This document shows, in pieces, positions 37,373 to 46,721 of a DNA stretch of 55,580 bases. A model generated the notes under the pieces. That model saw only the letters and a list, made by a program, of their open reading frames with translations, had not been told where the DNA came from and did not search any database. Within the stretch, counting starts at the first letter, position 1; the number at the start of each line of letters is the position of its first letter. The position numbers and the translations under genes were made by a program. The stretch comes from Lachnospiraceae bacterium (GTDB lineage: Bacteria > Bacillota > Clostridia > Lachnospirales > Lachnospiraceae). The stretch is taken from positions 1 through 55,580 of the forward strand of contig JAGAPO010000044.1 in assembly GCA_017623215.1 (NCBI GenBank), read 5' to 3'.

Positions 37373-38269
37373 TCACTCATCTACCAGTACTTTGTTAATC
37401 ACCTTATTGGTCAGCAGCATGACGGACAGCAGCACCGTCGAAATCGCACAGGCATATCCGAGCTCCATTCTCGTCCCGCCGTAGTCGGATATATGATTCA
37501 TAATCGTATGCGTTGCATAGTCCGTTGACGGGAATCCGTTCAGCTCCGAAGGGATTGCACCGACCGAGAACGAACTCGCTATCTGCATAACCGCGCCGAA
37601 TAATAGCTGAGGCTTCATCTGGGGCAGTGTCAGATACCATACCTCCTGGAACCGGTTATGGATTCCGTCGATTGCCCCCGCCTCATACAGGGTCTCATCC
37701 ACCGTCTTAAATCCGGCCATGAAGGAAAGAAAGCTCATACCGAGGCTTAACCAGAGCTGTACGACGATACAGGCAGCCATCATATACTCCGGATCGGTCA
37801 GCCACTGAATCGGGGAATCAATCACTCCAAGCTTTAAGAGGAAACCGTTCAGAACTCCGTAGCGGTCTCCGCTTAAGATGAACTTCCAGATCGAAACCGC
37901 GCCTCCCGAAATGGACGGAGCGTAGAATAACAGTGTCATGAATGCTCTTAGCTTCCCGGGCAGTTCGTTAATGAACCACGCAAAGATAAAGCAGAATATG
38001 TAGCTTAAAGGCCCTGTAATCACCGCGAAGATCAGCGTGTTCTTAACCGCAGTCATAAAGATATCATCGTTCAGGAACAGGGTTTTGTAATTGTCAAATC
38101 CGACAAAGTTCGGTGTCTGCAGCATATTGAAATCGGTAAAGCTGAGTCCGATCGCCGACACTACTGGAATGACCGTAAACACGAAAAAGGAAATCAGAAA
38201 CGGAGCAATCATGAGATAACTGACGCGATCCGCATGCAATCGTTTGAAAAAGTATTTAATAGGTTTCAT
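37373..38269 (-). CDS. carbohydrate ABC permease, MalF/UgpA type (second pair)
   Basis: 298 residues with about six helices, the first being YLMIAPFLISFFVFTVIPVV. The EAA loop is YEAGAIDGIHNRFQEVWYL. ATG at 38269 is chosen because GGAGG lies ten bases upstream; a GTG at 38278 has only one base of spacing. It lies 15-25 bases after the binding-protein stop and precedes its partner permease. Confidence 0.92.
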   Translation of the reverse strand: MKPIKYFFKRLHADRVSYLMIAPFLISFFVFTVIPVVSAIGLSFTDFNMLQTPNFVGFDNYKTLFLNDDIFMTAVKNTLIFAVITGPLSYIFCFIFAWFINELPGKLRAFMTLLFYAPSISGGAVSIWKFILSGDRYGVLNGFLLKLGVIDSPIQWLTDPEYMMAACIVVQLWLSLGMSFLSFMAGFKTVDETLYEAGAIDGIHNRFQEVWYLTLPQMKPQLLFGAVMQIASSFSVGAIPSELNGFPSTDYATHTIMNHISDYGGTRMELGYACAISTVLLSVMLLTNKVINKVLVDE

Positions 38270-38293
38270 GTTCTTCACACCTCCATCTTCCGC

Positions 38294-41122
38294 TTAGTTG
38301 TTCTGATAGAATTCTGTCCGTTTTCTGGCCAGCTCCTCATTACTGCGGATCGTCCATTTGTTGAGCAGCTCTCTGACGTTCTCTCCGTCATATACAACTG
38401 CGCGGAAGGTATTATCCACACCTCTTCCCACATAGTAGTCTCCGCATACGATCGGCGTAAAACGCAGATACTGCATTCCTTCGCTGAGCACCTGATATTC
38501 CTTTCCGGTCCAGCCGATCTTTTCAAATACGATTTCATTCAAAGTCGCATATCTCGCCGAGACCCCCATTGCTGCCTCCAGATCCTTTGCATATCTCTCC
38601 TGCGCCTCCGCACCGGACCACCACTGAATGAAATTCCACGCGGCATCCTTGTTCTCCGCACTCTTAAGCATTACCGTTCCCGCCCCGGCTCCTGCTGCCT
38701 GGGTATAATCCACGCTTCCGTCCTCTCTGATTGTGCCCGGGATCGGATACATCTCCCAGAGTCCGCTGATCTCGGGCGCCGAATACTTCAGAGTGTTATA
38801 GGTGCCGTAGGAGCTGATCGCGATCGGCATCTCACCGGTTCTGAAGCGGCTTGTGAAGTCGAACGAAAGCGGGAAATCATATTTGGTATAAAACTCCGTA
38901 TACTGTGTAAAGGCCTCTACCGCCACATCCGAATCGAACAGAACCTCCGTAAGTTCCTCATTATAATAGCTTCCTCCCTTCTGATAAAGAAGCGTTACAA
39001 ATCCAGGAACTACGCCCAACGACATGTTGTTTCGCTGCAGCACCTGCGCAACATCGTATACCTCACCCCAGGTCGTCGGAATCTTGAGTCCCAGTGACGA
39101 AAAGACATCGGTGCGCACGAACATCATGTTAAAGCTTCCCGTATTGGGGATTCCGTAGACTCTTCCCTCCAGGGTGAACGGGATGTCACTGCCTTCCACA
39201 TACTCATCAAGCAGCTCCTGATAACCCTCATATCCATCCAGTTCTTCCAACGCTCCCCGGATTGCCATATTTACAATCTGATCGCCTCCGATACCTATGT
39301 ACACATCCGGCCCGGTTCCCGCCACCACGGCCTGAACCAGACTTCCGGATACCAGCTCCAGCTCAATCTCGATTCCGTACTCCGGGGTGAACAGATCCGT
39401 AATCATGCGCTGCAGAATCTCATACTGATCACTTCCGCCGCCCATCCACACGCGGATGCTTTCTGTCTCTTCCTTTTCTTCCGTTTTTTCAAAGGAGGCC
39501 ATAAAGGATTTGACCTGATACGTGATCCACTCCCAGGCGGTCAATTTCACCCGCGGCATCTCCACGTTGGCGGACGTGACAACAATATAATCAATATCCA
39601 GCGCCTGCTCCTGATACTCTGTCATCTTGGAGCTTAGGCTGGTAATATTATTCTTCAGCTCCGATATTCTTCCTTTATGCGTCAGATCCGTGATATTTTC
39701 CGCGTAGCTGATCAGATCATATGCGATATCCTCAAAGAACGCGGTCTCCTTTCCCTTGGTTCCCACCACATCAATCAATCTTTCCGCCTCTTCAAACAAG
39801 AGCTCCGCATTCTCCCTCAGCTGTTCCGGAAGCTCGGGAAGCAGGGTCTGCAGATAATAGTCCCGATATTTATCCGGCTCGCTGCCGGTAATCATGATAA
39901 TGGACAGATACAGCTCGTTCAAATTATTGATACTGGTCTGAAGGACCTCCATAGTAGAGCTCATATCTCCGATTACATTCTCCATGGTTATGATGTGCTC
40001 GCCCTTTGTCAGATAGATGCTGTACGGCTCATATTCATTTCCAAGCAGCATATTCTCCCACTGAGTCGCATAATTAAATCTAACGGAATTCAGTTCTTCA
40101 AAAGGGACTTCCCCATCAATATAGATCTTTCGGGAACTGAACAGTCCGTCCAGATAGCCCTGCTTATATTTGATGCCGATATTATAGAAGCCATCCTCGG
40201 GCACCTCAATCTTCCAGCTAATCCACTGCCCCGGTGTCTTCCACTGGCTTCCTCCGCCATAGTTAATCTTTGTTAAGGTATATTCGAACGGCTGTGTTAA
40301 CGGACTGCTCCGGTCAGCCTCCGGCCACAGAACCGAACTGGACTGCAGATAATAGTCCTCCGCCTGATAGACCTCCTGCACATTCTCCGTATCGGTATAC
40401 CCCTTCTGCTTGTAAATGGATATGTAATCCTGATACGACAGGACGTAAGGCTCCTGCGTAATTCTCATCTGTTCCAGCAATAAAGAGACCTCTTCAAAGC
40501 ATAAGGTTATGTCATGCGCTCCCTTTTCCAGATAAAAAGAAAGATTCCCGTTAATCCCGGTCTGGTCGTACAGGAATTGCGTTCTCCACTCCGATACCTG
40601 TACTGCCCTTGGGCGAATATCATTTCCTTCCTCGTCCTGCGCAATCTGCCCGTTTTGATATACGCGGCTAAGCACACAGCTATTGGCCTCTGTAAATGGA
40701 AGCTTCCCGTCAATCAGAACACTTAGCATAATCTGGGAATCACTGGTATCAAAGGGATAGTAGGTCAGTTCAATATTGTACAGACCGCTCTCCGGAACCT
40801 CGATGGGGAAGGTCACCTCGGCGGTCTCGCTGTCAACATACAATCCGGTCTCTGAATTCTCCCGATTATGATAGATTTCGGCTTTTCCGGACGTATCCTG
40901 TGTGAACGAAGTCACGTCTACAATAATTTCTTCTTCCGGCCTTATCGCATCCTTGTACTGCTGCATGTAATAATAATACGATATTCTGTCATTGAACGAA
41001 TCCGCTGCTTTGGCGTGCCGCGCAACGCCTGCGGGTATTCCTATCAGCAGCAGTATTATGGCAAGAGATAATTCGATCATTCGGATCATCCTGCTCTTTT
41101 CTAACTCTCTTCCATCTGACAT
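38294..41122 (-). CDS. solute-binding protein fused to two N-terminal carbohydrate-binding-like modules
   Basis: 942 residues, about twice a normal binding protein. The N-terminal signal or anchor (MIELSLAIILLLIGIPAGVARHAKA) has no lipobox. Two repeated beta-sandwich modules follow (about 55-225 and 260-410). Each has the pattern seen in VTFPIEVPESGLYNIELTYYP and WISWKIEVPEDGFYNIGIKYK plus VLIDGKLPF/KIYIDGEVPF, as in CBM35/CBM6-type modules. A helical linker (about 430-550) leads to a family 1 binding domain (about 565-942) containing AVVAGTGPDVYIG and WNFIQWW. AAGGAGGG lies before the ATG. It probably captures a polymer and passes an oligosaccharide to the permeases at 36487-38269. Confidence 0.85.
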   Translation of the reverse strand: MSDGRELEKSRMIRMIELSLAIILLLIGIPAGVARHAKAADSFNDRISYYYYMQQYKDAIRPEEEIIVDVTSFTQDTSGKAEIYHNRENSETGLYVDSETAEVTFPIEVPESGLYNIELTYYPFDTSDSQIMLSVLIDGKLPFTEANSCVLSRVYQNGQIAQDEEGNDIRPRAVQVSEWRTQFLYDQTGINGNLSFYLEKGAHDITLCFEEVSLLLEQMRITQEPYVLSYQDYISIYKQKGYTDTENVQEVYQAEDYYLQSSSVLWPEADRSSPLTQPFEYTLTKINYGGGSQWKTPGQWISWKIEVPEDGFYNIGIKYKQGYLDGLFSSRKIYIDGEVPFEELNSVRFNYATQWENMLLGNEYEPYSIYLTKGEHIITMENVIGDMSSTMEVLQTSINNLNELYLSIIMITGSEPDKYRDYYLQTLLPELPEQLRENAELLFEEAERLIDVVGTKGKETAFFEDIAYDLISYAENITDLTHKGRISELKNNITSLSSKMTEYQEQALDIDYIVVTSANVEMPRVKLTAWEWITYQVKSFMASFEKTEEKEETESIRVWMGGGSDQYEILQRMITDLFTPEYGIEIELELVSGSLVQAVVAGTGPDVYIGIGGDQIVNMAIRGALEELDGYEGYQELLDEYVEGSDIPFTLEGRVYGIPNTGSFNMMFVRTDVFSSLGLKIPTTWGEVYDVAQVLQRNNMSLGVVPGFVTLLYQKGGSYYNEELTEVLFDSDVAVEAFTQYTEFYTKYDFPLSFDFTSRFRTGEMPIAISSYGTYNTLKYSAPEISGLWEMYPIPGTIREDGSVDYTQAAGAGAGTVMLKSAENKDAAWNFIQWWSGAEAQERYAKDLEAAMGVSARYATLNEIVFEKIGWTGKEYQVLSEGMQYLRFTPIVCGDYYVGRGVDNTFRAVVYDGENVRELLNKWTIRSNEELARKRTEFYQNN

Positions 41123-41140
41123 TTTTTTCCCTCCTTGATT

Positions 41141-42919
41141 CTATTTATATGGAAACGTAATCACCGCTTTGGTTCCGGTCTTATCGTCTTCCTTTTCGCT
41201 GCTTAAGGTCACGCCATACTCATTCCCGTATATCAGCTTAATTCTTTCGTTTACATTATGCAGGCCTACTCTGGATTCCTCAAATCCTCTTCTGGCCTGC
41301 AGCTTCTGGTTCAGTTCCTGTATTTTTGCAGCACTGATTCCCTCTCCGTCATCTTCTACCGAAATACATAATTTTCCATCCTCCTGATAAGCACAGATTC
41401 GTATCGTCCCATAATAGCCTCCGGGTTTCAATCCATGGTTGACTGCATTCTCCACCAGCGGCTGTACGCACATTTTGATTACACTACAGTCATACAGGCT
41501 CTCGTCAATCTCCCATTCAAATTGAATCTTCTCGCCGAATCTCGCATTCAGCACATCTACATAGAGCTTTAAAAAGTCCAGCTCTTCCCGCAGGGTCAGA
41601 ATCGCGTTATTTGCTTCCAAACCGATTCGATACAGCTTCGCAACCTTTGTGATTAGTTTGCTGGTCTTATTGCCCATTCCCATCTCTTCAATCGCGCTCC
41701 ATTTGATCGTCTCCAGCGTATTATAGAGGAAATGCGGGTCGATCTGGAACTGCAGAGCCAGCGACTGAGCACGGTGCAGAGAATCCATCCTTTTCTCTAA
41801 CTCCTCATTCATCTGCTTCTTCGAGTTCAGCGTATTCAAAATATTGCTTGTAATGTACAAAAGCTCGTTCGACTGTTTGGTCGCCTCTTTGTCCTTTCCG
41901 TACATCTGCGGCTTCTCGATCACGCTGAGAATCTTTTTCACCGGTCTGTATGTAATAAAGGTAATCACATATGCCGCCAAAATACTCGTTAATACTCCGG
42001 TGAGCAGGGACGAGACCAAGAAGGTTTTCAGCACTCTGACTTCTTCCTTATATTTTGGCTGCTCCGTTACCAGCGCATATCTCCAGCTCTTATGAATGGA
42101 TTCCATTACTGATATGAACTGCGGATCATTCTCAGCCGAGTATTTGGTGTCACCCGGCTTCACCTGACCAATCGCATCTTTGTATTCACTCCTTTCCTTT
42201 TCATCCAACGAAAAATAATTTGACTGATTGCAGTACATTACCTGACCGCTGATATCAACCACAAAAAAGATTCCGTTCTGCGATATATTCTCGCTTTCCA
42301 ACAGCTCCCTTATCTTCTGCAGGTCGACATCAAAGACGATAACACCGATCCCTTCTCCTGCTCCCGAAAAAACCGGTTTGCAAAACAGGATGCTGTGTTC
42401 ATTATTTACCAGGACATACTGACTTTCCATCGGAACGCTCTTATAGATATAGTACCATTTCCCTTTATCGGTATATTGCTTCGCTTGCCGAACCGTCTCG
42501 CCGGTAATTATCTGACCATTCACATTCGAATAGATGTAGGTCGCTTTGATATACTGGTTCAGCTGTGTATACTCTTTAATCAGATTCGTCACCTTCAAAA
42601 CGGAATTATAATACGTGATGTCCGTATGCTGGTATTCAATCGCATCCAGAATATCCTTCTGCTCCGCCATCTGTTCCAGCAGATCGACAATTCCCTGCAT
42701 CACATTATCCGTAACGACTACGCTTTTCTGGAGCAGCTCCTCATTCATGTCCATCATGCGATCGTTCATCTCCTCGTTGAACTGGGTGTAGCCAATCCAG
42801 ACCACCAGCATCAGAGGCAGCATTACAAATAGCATGACATAGCCAAAATTGCGTATCAGAAGGCTGTTAAACTTATAGCGTTTAATATAATGCCAGGCAG
42901 ATTTATTCTTCTTTCTCAT
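41141..42919 (-). CDS. YesM-type sensor histidine kinase
   Basis: 592 residues with an N-terminal helix (FGYVMLFVMLPLMLVVWIG), a large extracytoplasmic Cache-like domain, a second helix (about 295-318), a HAMP-like linker, and the His_kinase motif FQIDPHFLYNTLETI with the phosphorylated His. The HATPase motif PLVENAVNHGLKPGG and DDGEGI follow. This is the LytS/YesM subclass, often linked with carbohydrate ABC transporters. Its start overlaps the regulator stop by four bases (ATGA). It should sense an extracellular glycan or a binding-protein complex. Confidence 0.93.
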   Translation of the reverse strand: MRKKNKSAWHYIKRYKFNSLLIRNFGYVMLFVMLPLMLVVWIGYTQFNEEMNDRMMDMNEELLQKSVVVTDNVMQGIVDLLEQMAEQKDILDAIEYQHTDITYYNSVLKVTNLIKEYTQLNQYIKATYIYSNVNGQIITGETVRQAKQYTDKGKWYYIYKSVPMESQYVLVNNEHSILFCKPVFSGAGEGIGVIVFDVDLQKIRELLESENISQNGIFFVVDISGQVMYCNQSNYFSLDEKERSEYKDAIGQVKPGDTKYSAENDPQFISVMESIHKSWRYALVTEQPKYKEEVRVLKTFLVSSLLTGVLTSILAAYVITFITYRPVKKILSVIEKPQMYGKDKEATKQSNELLYITSNILNTLNSKKQMNEELEKRMDSLHRAQSLALQFQIDPHFLYNTLETIKWSAIEEMGMGNKTSKLITKVAKLYRIGLEANNAILTLREELDFLKLYVDVLNARFGEKIQFEWEIDESLYDCSVIKMCVQPLVENAVNHGLKPGGYYGTIRICAYQEDGKLCISVEDDGEGISAAKIQELNQKLQARRGFEESRVGLHNVNERIKLIYGNEYGVTLSSEKEDDKTGTKAVITFPYK

Positions 42920-44505
42920 GACAGCACCTTTTCACAGTATTCTAATGGGGAATAGCCCGTATATTTCTTAAACATCGTGGAAAAATACCCCGCGTATTTG
43001 AACCCTACCATTTCGCTGATCTCAAGAACCTTATATTCCCCGGTTTTCAATAACTGGACTCCTTTTTCCATCCGGATTCGCAAAATATAGTCCGACAGGT
43101 TCTCTCCTGTCTTCTGCTTGAAAATACGGCTCATATATGCCGGATGCAGACGATGCTTTTTCGCAATTACCTCGCTGCTCAAATCGCCGGCTATATTTTT
43201 TTCGACGTACTGTACAATTCTTCCGACAATGTCGGAATTATAGCTTGTCCTTATCTCCTGCAGTCCCTCTAAGAGCAGCCGGAACGCTTCCTTCATCCGT
43301 TCCGCCATCTCTTCGATATTTTCCGCCTTATATAATTCGTTATAATCAAACTTGCCGCCGGTAATCTCCTTCACTTCCATTCCGCGGCGTCCATACTCCA
43401 TCGCTATCATGGAATACAGATTCTTGAGGATGAATCTGACGCTTTCAAGGGATACGCCGGAAAGTTCCGTCATCATATCATCTATCATAGTAAGAACCTG
43501 GTCCAGATTCCCCCAATCCAGTTCTACAATGAATACTTTATACTTTAAAAGCATTCTCTCGTAGAATTCTCCTTCCATCTCCTGCACAGCGATTGGCTCT
43601 TTCTCATCCGAGATCGTAGTAAGACCTCCCAACAGATCGCTGACCTTCTGCACCGCGTGGGTCATCTCACAGGAAACCTCGCATTGTGTAATTGTATTCC
43701 ATTCCTGAATAAACGAAAGAATCTTTTCTCTGCAGTGCTTTTTTAATCTTCCAATCTCCGTCTGTGTCAGGGAGATTGCGATAATCCCCCATCTTGTATC
43801 CTGTATATCCATTACAAAGTACAGGAATTCTCCGCTTTGGGACAGAAAATGCTCTCTCAGCTTTTCCCCAAGCGTATCCGAATCGAACTTTTCTTCATCG
43901 GCTGCGTGATCCCCGGTGACAGGGTCCGGGATCGTAAGACTGAGATCGAATGCAATCATCGGACACTGAATCACGTGTTCTTCAATTTCCAGCAATCTTA
44001 AATATACATTCAATTCATTTTCCGTACTGATCTGCCCGGATAACAGATTCTTTAAGAAGCTTGTCTGAAGCGTCCACATTAATTCGCTCTTTTTCATTTG
44101 CTGGATATCCTGTTCTTCCGCTTCCTGATCAAACTGTTCCTTCAGCTTTGTAAACACCCGCATCAGATCGTCTTCATCAATCGGTTTTAAAAGATAATCC
44201 ACCACTCTGCATTGTATCGCCTGCTTCGCATAAGAGAAGTCACTGTATCCGCTGAGGATGACAACCTTGATCTCAGGCCGAATCTCGTTCAGCTGCGCTG
44301 CCATCTCCAGGCCATTCATTCGGCTCATCATAATATCGGTCAGAACAACATCACAGTCATTGTTCTCAATCCATTGAAAGGCTTCCAATCCATCCTCAAA
44401 GCTCCCTACCACTTCAAACCCCAATTTTTCCCAGGGGACATAAGTCTCCAGACCATGTCGCGTTGTACTCTCATCTTCTACTATCACTAATTGATACAAC
44501 ACCAT
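42916..44505 (-). CDS. YesN-type response regulator with AraC DNA-binding domain
   Basis: 529 residues. The receiver domain has VVLTDIMMSRMNG with the phosphorylated Asp and LLKPID. A long middle region follows (about 140-410), then an AraC-type double helix-turn-helix at the C-terminus (SSEVIAKKHRLHPAYMSRIFK and VLEISEMVGFKYAGYFSTMFK). GGAGGTGCG precedes the ATG. The gene lies just downstream of the third copy of the 37-base box, so it may activate its own operon as well as the two units further on. Confidence 0.94.
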   Translation of the reverse strand: MVLYQLVIVEDESTTRHGLETYVPWEKLGFEVVGSFEDGLEAFQWIENNDCDVVLTDIMMSRMNGLEMAAQLNEIRPEIKVVILSGYSDFSYAKQAIQCRVVDYLLKPIDEDDLMRVFTKLKEQFDQEAEEQDIQQMKKSELMWTLQTSFLKNLLSGQISTENELNVYLRLLEIEEHVIQCPMIAFDLSLTIPDPVTGDHAADEEKFDSDTLGEKLREHFLSQSGEFLYFVMDIQDTRWGIIAISLTQTEIGRLKKHCREKILSFIQEWNTITQCEVSCEMTHAVQKVSDLLGGLTTISDEKEPIAVQEMEGEFYERMLLKYKVFIVELDWGNLDQVLTMIDDMMTELSGVSLESVRFILKNLYSMIAMEYGRRGMEVKEITGGKFDYNELYKAENIEEMAERMKEAFRLLLEGLQEIRTSYNSDIVGRIVQYVEKNIAGDLSSEVIAKKHRLHPAYMSRIFKQKTGENLSDYILRIRMEKGVQLLKTGEYKVLEISEMVGFKYAGYFSTMFKKYTGYSPLEYCEKVLS

Positions 44506-44562
44506 CGCACCTCCCCGTATACGCTGAAATCATATTAAAATCTTATCTTTCTATCTATTCCA

Positions 44563-44625
44563 ATTATATTATTCCTTGACATCAGCAACAATATTATTAT
44601 TTTTACTTTCTTTCACTTTGATAAC
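44563..44625 (-). promoter_or_regulatory. promoter and shared box 3 (upstream of the yesN-like gene)
   Basis: The 37-base box (44625-44589) overlaps the -35 TTGTTG (44591-44586), and TATAAT (44568-44563) is 17 bases on. Box core: GTTATCAAAGTGAAAG then AAAGTAAAAATAATAATATTG. It lies in the 332-base gap 44506-44837. The rest of this gap holds the ribosome site at 44510 and the terminator at 44721-44784, and I see nothing else in it. Confidence 0.65.
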
Positions 44626-44720
44626 TTTTCTGTCAAACGGGAATTTCCAGTTCTCATAAAGATAGCAAAGAATTCATTCCGTAATGAGCAACAGCGTTCT
44701 TTTCTTATAACAATCTCCCG

Positions 44721-44784
44721 CAGAATAAAGAAATCCGGAAGCTGAATCGTCTCATCATTCAACTTCCGGATTTCTTTTATTCTG
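44721..44784. terminator. bidirectional hairpin terminator below the GH2 gene
   Basis: A near-perfect stem of about 26 bases runs from CAGAATAAAGAAATCCGGAA (44721-44740) to its partner ending at 44784, with an 11-12 base loop. On the minus strand the stem is followed by TTTCTTTATTC-type sequence, so it ends the GH2 operon. It separates that operon from the yesN promoter. Confidence 0.75.
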
Positions 44785-44837
44785 TCTTATCGTTTCTGCT
44801 TCCTATTCTGCAAGGAGTTCTGCCGATGTCTTGTCTG

Positions 44838-46682
44838 TCAGGCTTCCCCTCCTATCTTACGAACTGCCCTGTCGTAAGTAAAAATTCCGTTCACCTCTTC
44901 TTCCACGTCCGACACCTGCGTATAGACACTCGCGCATAGGCCCGTCTTCTCCCATTTCTTTACTTCTTTCTCTCTCTTTTCAAAGGCCTGATTCAGCGCC
45001 CCCTTCTCCTTATAAGTACCGTAGCCATACTCGCCCTCGCAGGCGCTGTGTCCGGCAATCTTCATAGAATACCCGCCGTATTCCGATAATACCAGGGCTC
45101 TTTTTGCCTCCGGCTTGCCTTTCAGCTTAAAGAAGTAATTATGAATGCTCTTGAAATCTCCGCAGCCCTGATCGAACCAGCCGCTTGCCGAGTCAATTAA
45201 CCGGGTCTGATCCTGCTTACGCAGCAGCCTTGTCATATCCGCGGTTCCGAACTGCCCCCAGCCCTCATTAAAGATGACCCAGGTTACAATACTCGGATGT
45301 CCCTTCAGAACCCGGACGGTCTCCACCATCTCCCGGATGAATTCTTTTCTTCCTTCTTTGTCTTTTCTGGAAAGCAGCCATTTGTGGGAATCCTTAACCC
45401 GGATTCCAAGCATCGCACAGACTGTCGCAAGGTAGGTTACGAACCAGTGCCTGTAATAGGTCCCGCCATTGACCATGTCCTGCCATACCAGCATTCCAAG
45501 ACGATCACAATGATAGTACCAGCGCTGAGGCTCTATCTTGATATGCTTGCGAAGCATGTTAAAGCCCAGCTTCTTCATCTCCGCAATATCAAATATCAGT
45601 GCTTCATCCGACGGTGCGGTATACAATCCGTCCGGCCAGTAGCCCTGGTCCAGCACGCCTCTCTGGAAGATTACGTTATGATTCAGACAGATTCTCGGAA
45701 TCCCCTTCTCGTCCGGTTCAATCGTAACCGTACGCATCGCAAAATATCCGGTTACAACATCCTGCCCCATGGCCGCCGTATAATAATAGAGGTAGGGGGT
45801 GTCACAATTCCAGATCTTCGCATCCGGAATGGTAATTATAAACTCCTGATTGCTGCGGTCCGCCGCCCGCGCACAGATTTCTCGTTTGCGGTCCGCTATT
45901 GCGCTTATCTCCCGGTTTCTTTCCCCCTCCGCACTCTTTGGTTCTGCTTCCTCTTCTTCCCCGCTTAACGTTCTGTAATCCGGTTCTGTCCCGTATAGCG
46001 CTGCCTCTTTTACCGCAATCGCCACCGGAAGATCCGCATCGGAATGAACAATCATTCGAACGGTTCCCGTATCCGGATCCGGAATCGCCGCAATCTCTCT
46101 GATATACTCCTTCGGTACGCACTCCAGCCACACCGTCTGCCAGATACCGCTCTGCGCTGTGTAGAACATGCCTCCCCGCTTTAATTTCTGCTTGCCCTTT
46201 GCGCGGTACGAAGTATCGCTCAGATCGCGGACACGGACCAGAATCTCATTCGAGGCTTTCCAATACTCTGTAATATCCTCCTCAAATGGCAGATATCCTC
46301 CCACATGCCGTATTGCCTCTTTCCCGTTCACATAGACCGTACACTCCTGATCCACCGCCCCAAAATGAATCAGAATCCGATCGTCTTTCCTTTTTTTCAG
46401 TGCCGAAGTATCCACGTTCTTCCGCCGATACCACAGATATTCATCCGGCTGCAGCTGACGATTCACTCCTGATAAGGCAGCTTCCGGCGAGAACGGGACT
46501 AAAATCTCCCCGTCATAGTTCTCCGGAAGATGCTCCGACTTCGTAATCGCATATTCCCACTTTCCATTCAGACACCGATAACCGTCTCTTACCATAAGCG
46601 GTCTCGGGTACTCCTCCAATACCCCGGCCGCATTCTGAGACGCCTTCTGATTCTTGCCCCATATCGTATACAACTGTTCCAT
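44838..46682 (-). CDS. glycoside hydrolase family 2 enzyme
   Basis: 614 residues, cytoplasmic (no signal peptide). The order is the GH2 jelly-roll domain (GVNRQLQPDEYLWYRR...), the Ig-like domain and the TIM barrel. The acid/base Glu lies in VIFNEGWGQ (about residue 473), and the likely nucleophile is the Glu of VLSEYGGYS (about 534). The family includes beta-galactosidases, beta-glucuronidases and mannosidases; the substrate is not decided. A highly charged insertion at about 241-278 (GEEEEAEPKSAEGERNREIS) splits the Ig-like domain. ACGGAGG precedes the ATG. It is the last gene of its set and lies beside the glycan importer locus, so it may cleave imported sugars. Confidence 0.9.
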   Translation of the reverse strand: MEQLYTIWGKNQKASQNAAGVLEEYPRPLMVRDGYRCLNGKWEYAITKSEHLPENYDGEILVPFSPEAALSGVNRQLQPDEYLWYRRKNVDTSALKKRKDDRILIHFGAVDQECTVYVNGKEAIRHVGGYLPFEEDITEYWKASNEILVRVRDLSDTSYRAKGKQKLKRGGMFYTAQSGIWQTVWLECVPKEYIREIAAIPDPDTGTVRMIVHSDADLPVAIAVKEAALYGTEPDYRTLSGEEEEAEPKSAEGERNREISAIADRKREICARAADRSNQEFIITIPDAKIWNCDTPYLYYYTAAMGQDVVTGYFAMRTVTIEPDEKGIPRICLNHNVIFQRGVLDQGYWPDGLYTAPSDEALIFDIAEMKKLGFNMLRKHIKIEPQRWYYHCDRLGMLVWQDMVNGGTYYRHWFVTYLATVCAMLGIRVKDSHKWLLSRKDKEGRKEFIREMVETVRVLKGHPSIVTWVIFNEGWGQFGTADMTRLLRKQDQTRLIDSASGWFDQGCGDFKSIHNYFFKLKGKPEAKRALVLSEYGGYSMKIAGHSACEGEYGYGTYKEKGALNQAFEKREKEVKKWEKTGLCASVYTQVSDVEEEVNGIFTYDRAVRKIGGEA

Positions 46683-46721
46683 ACCAGCCTCCGTTCTCCT
46701 CCCGTCCGCACTACCACCGGC

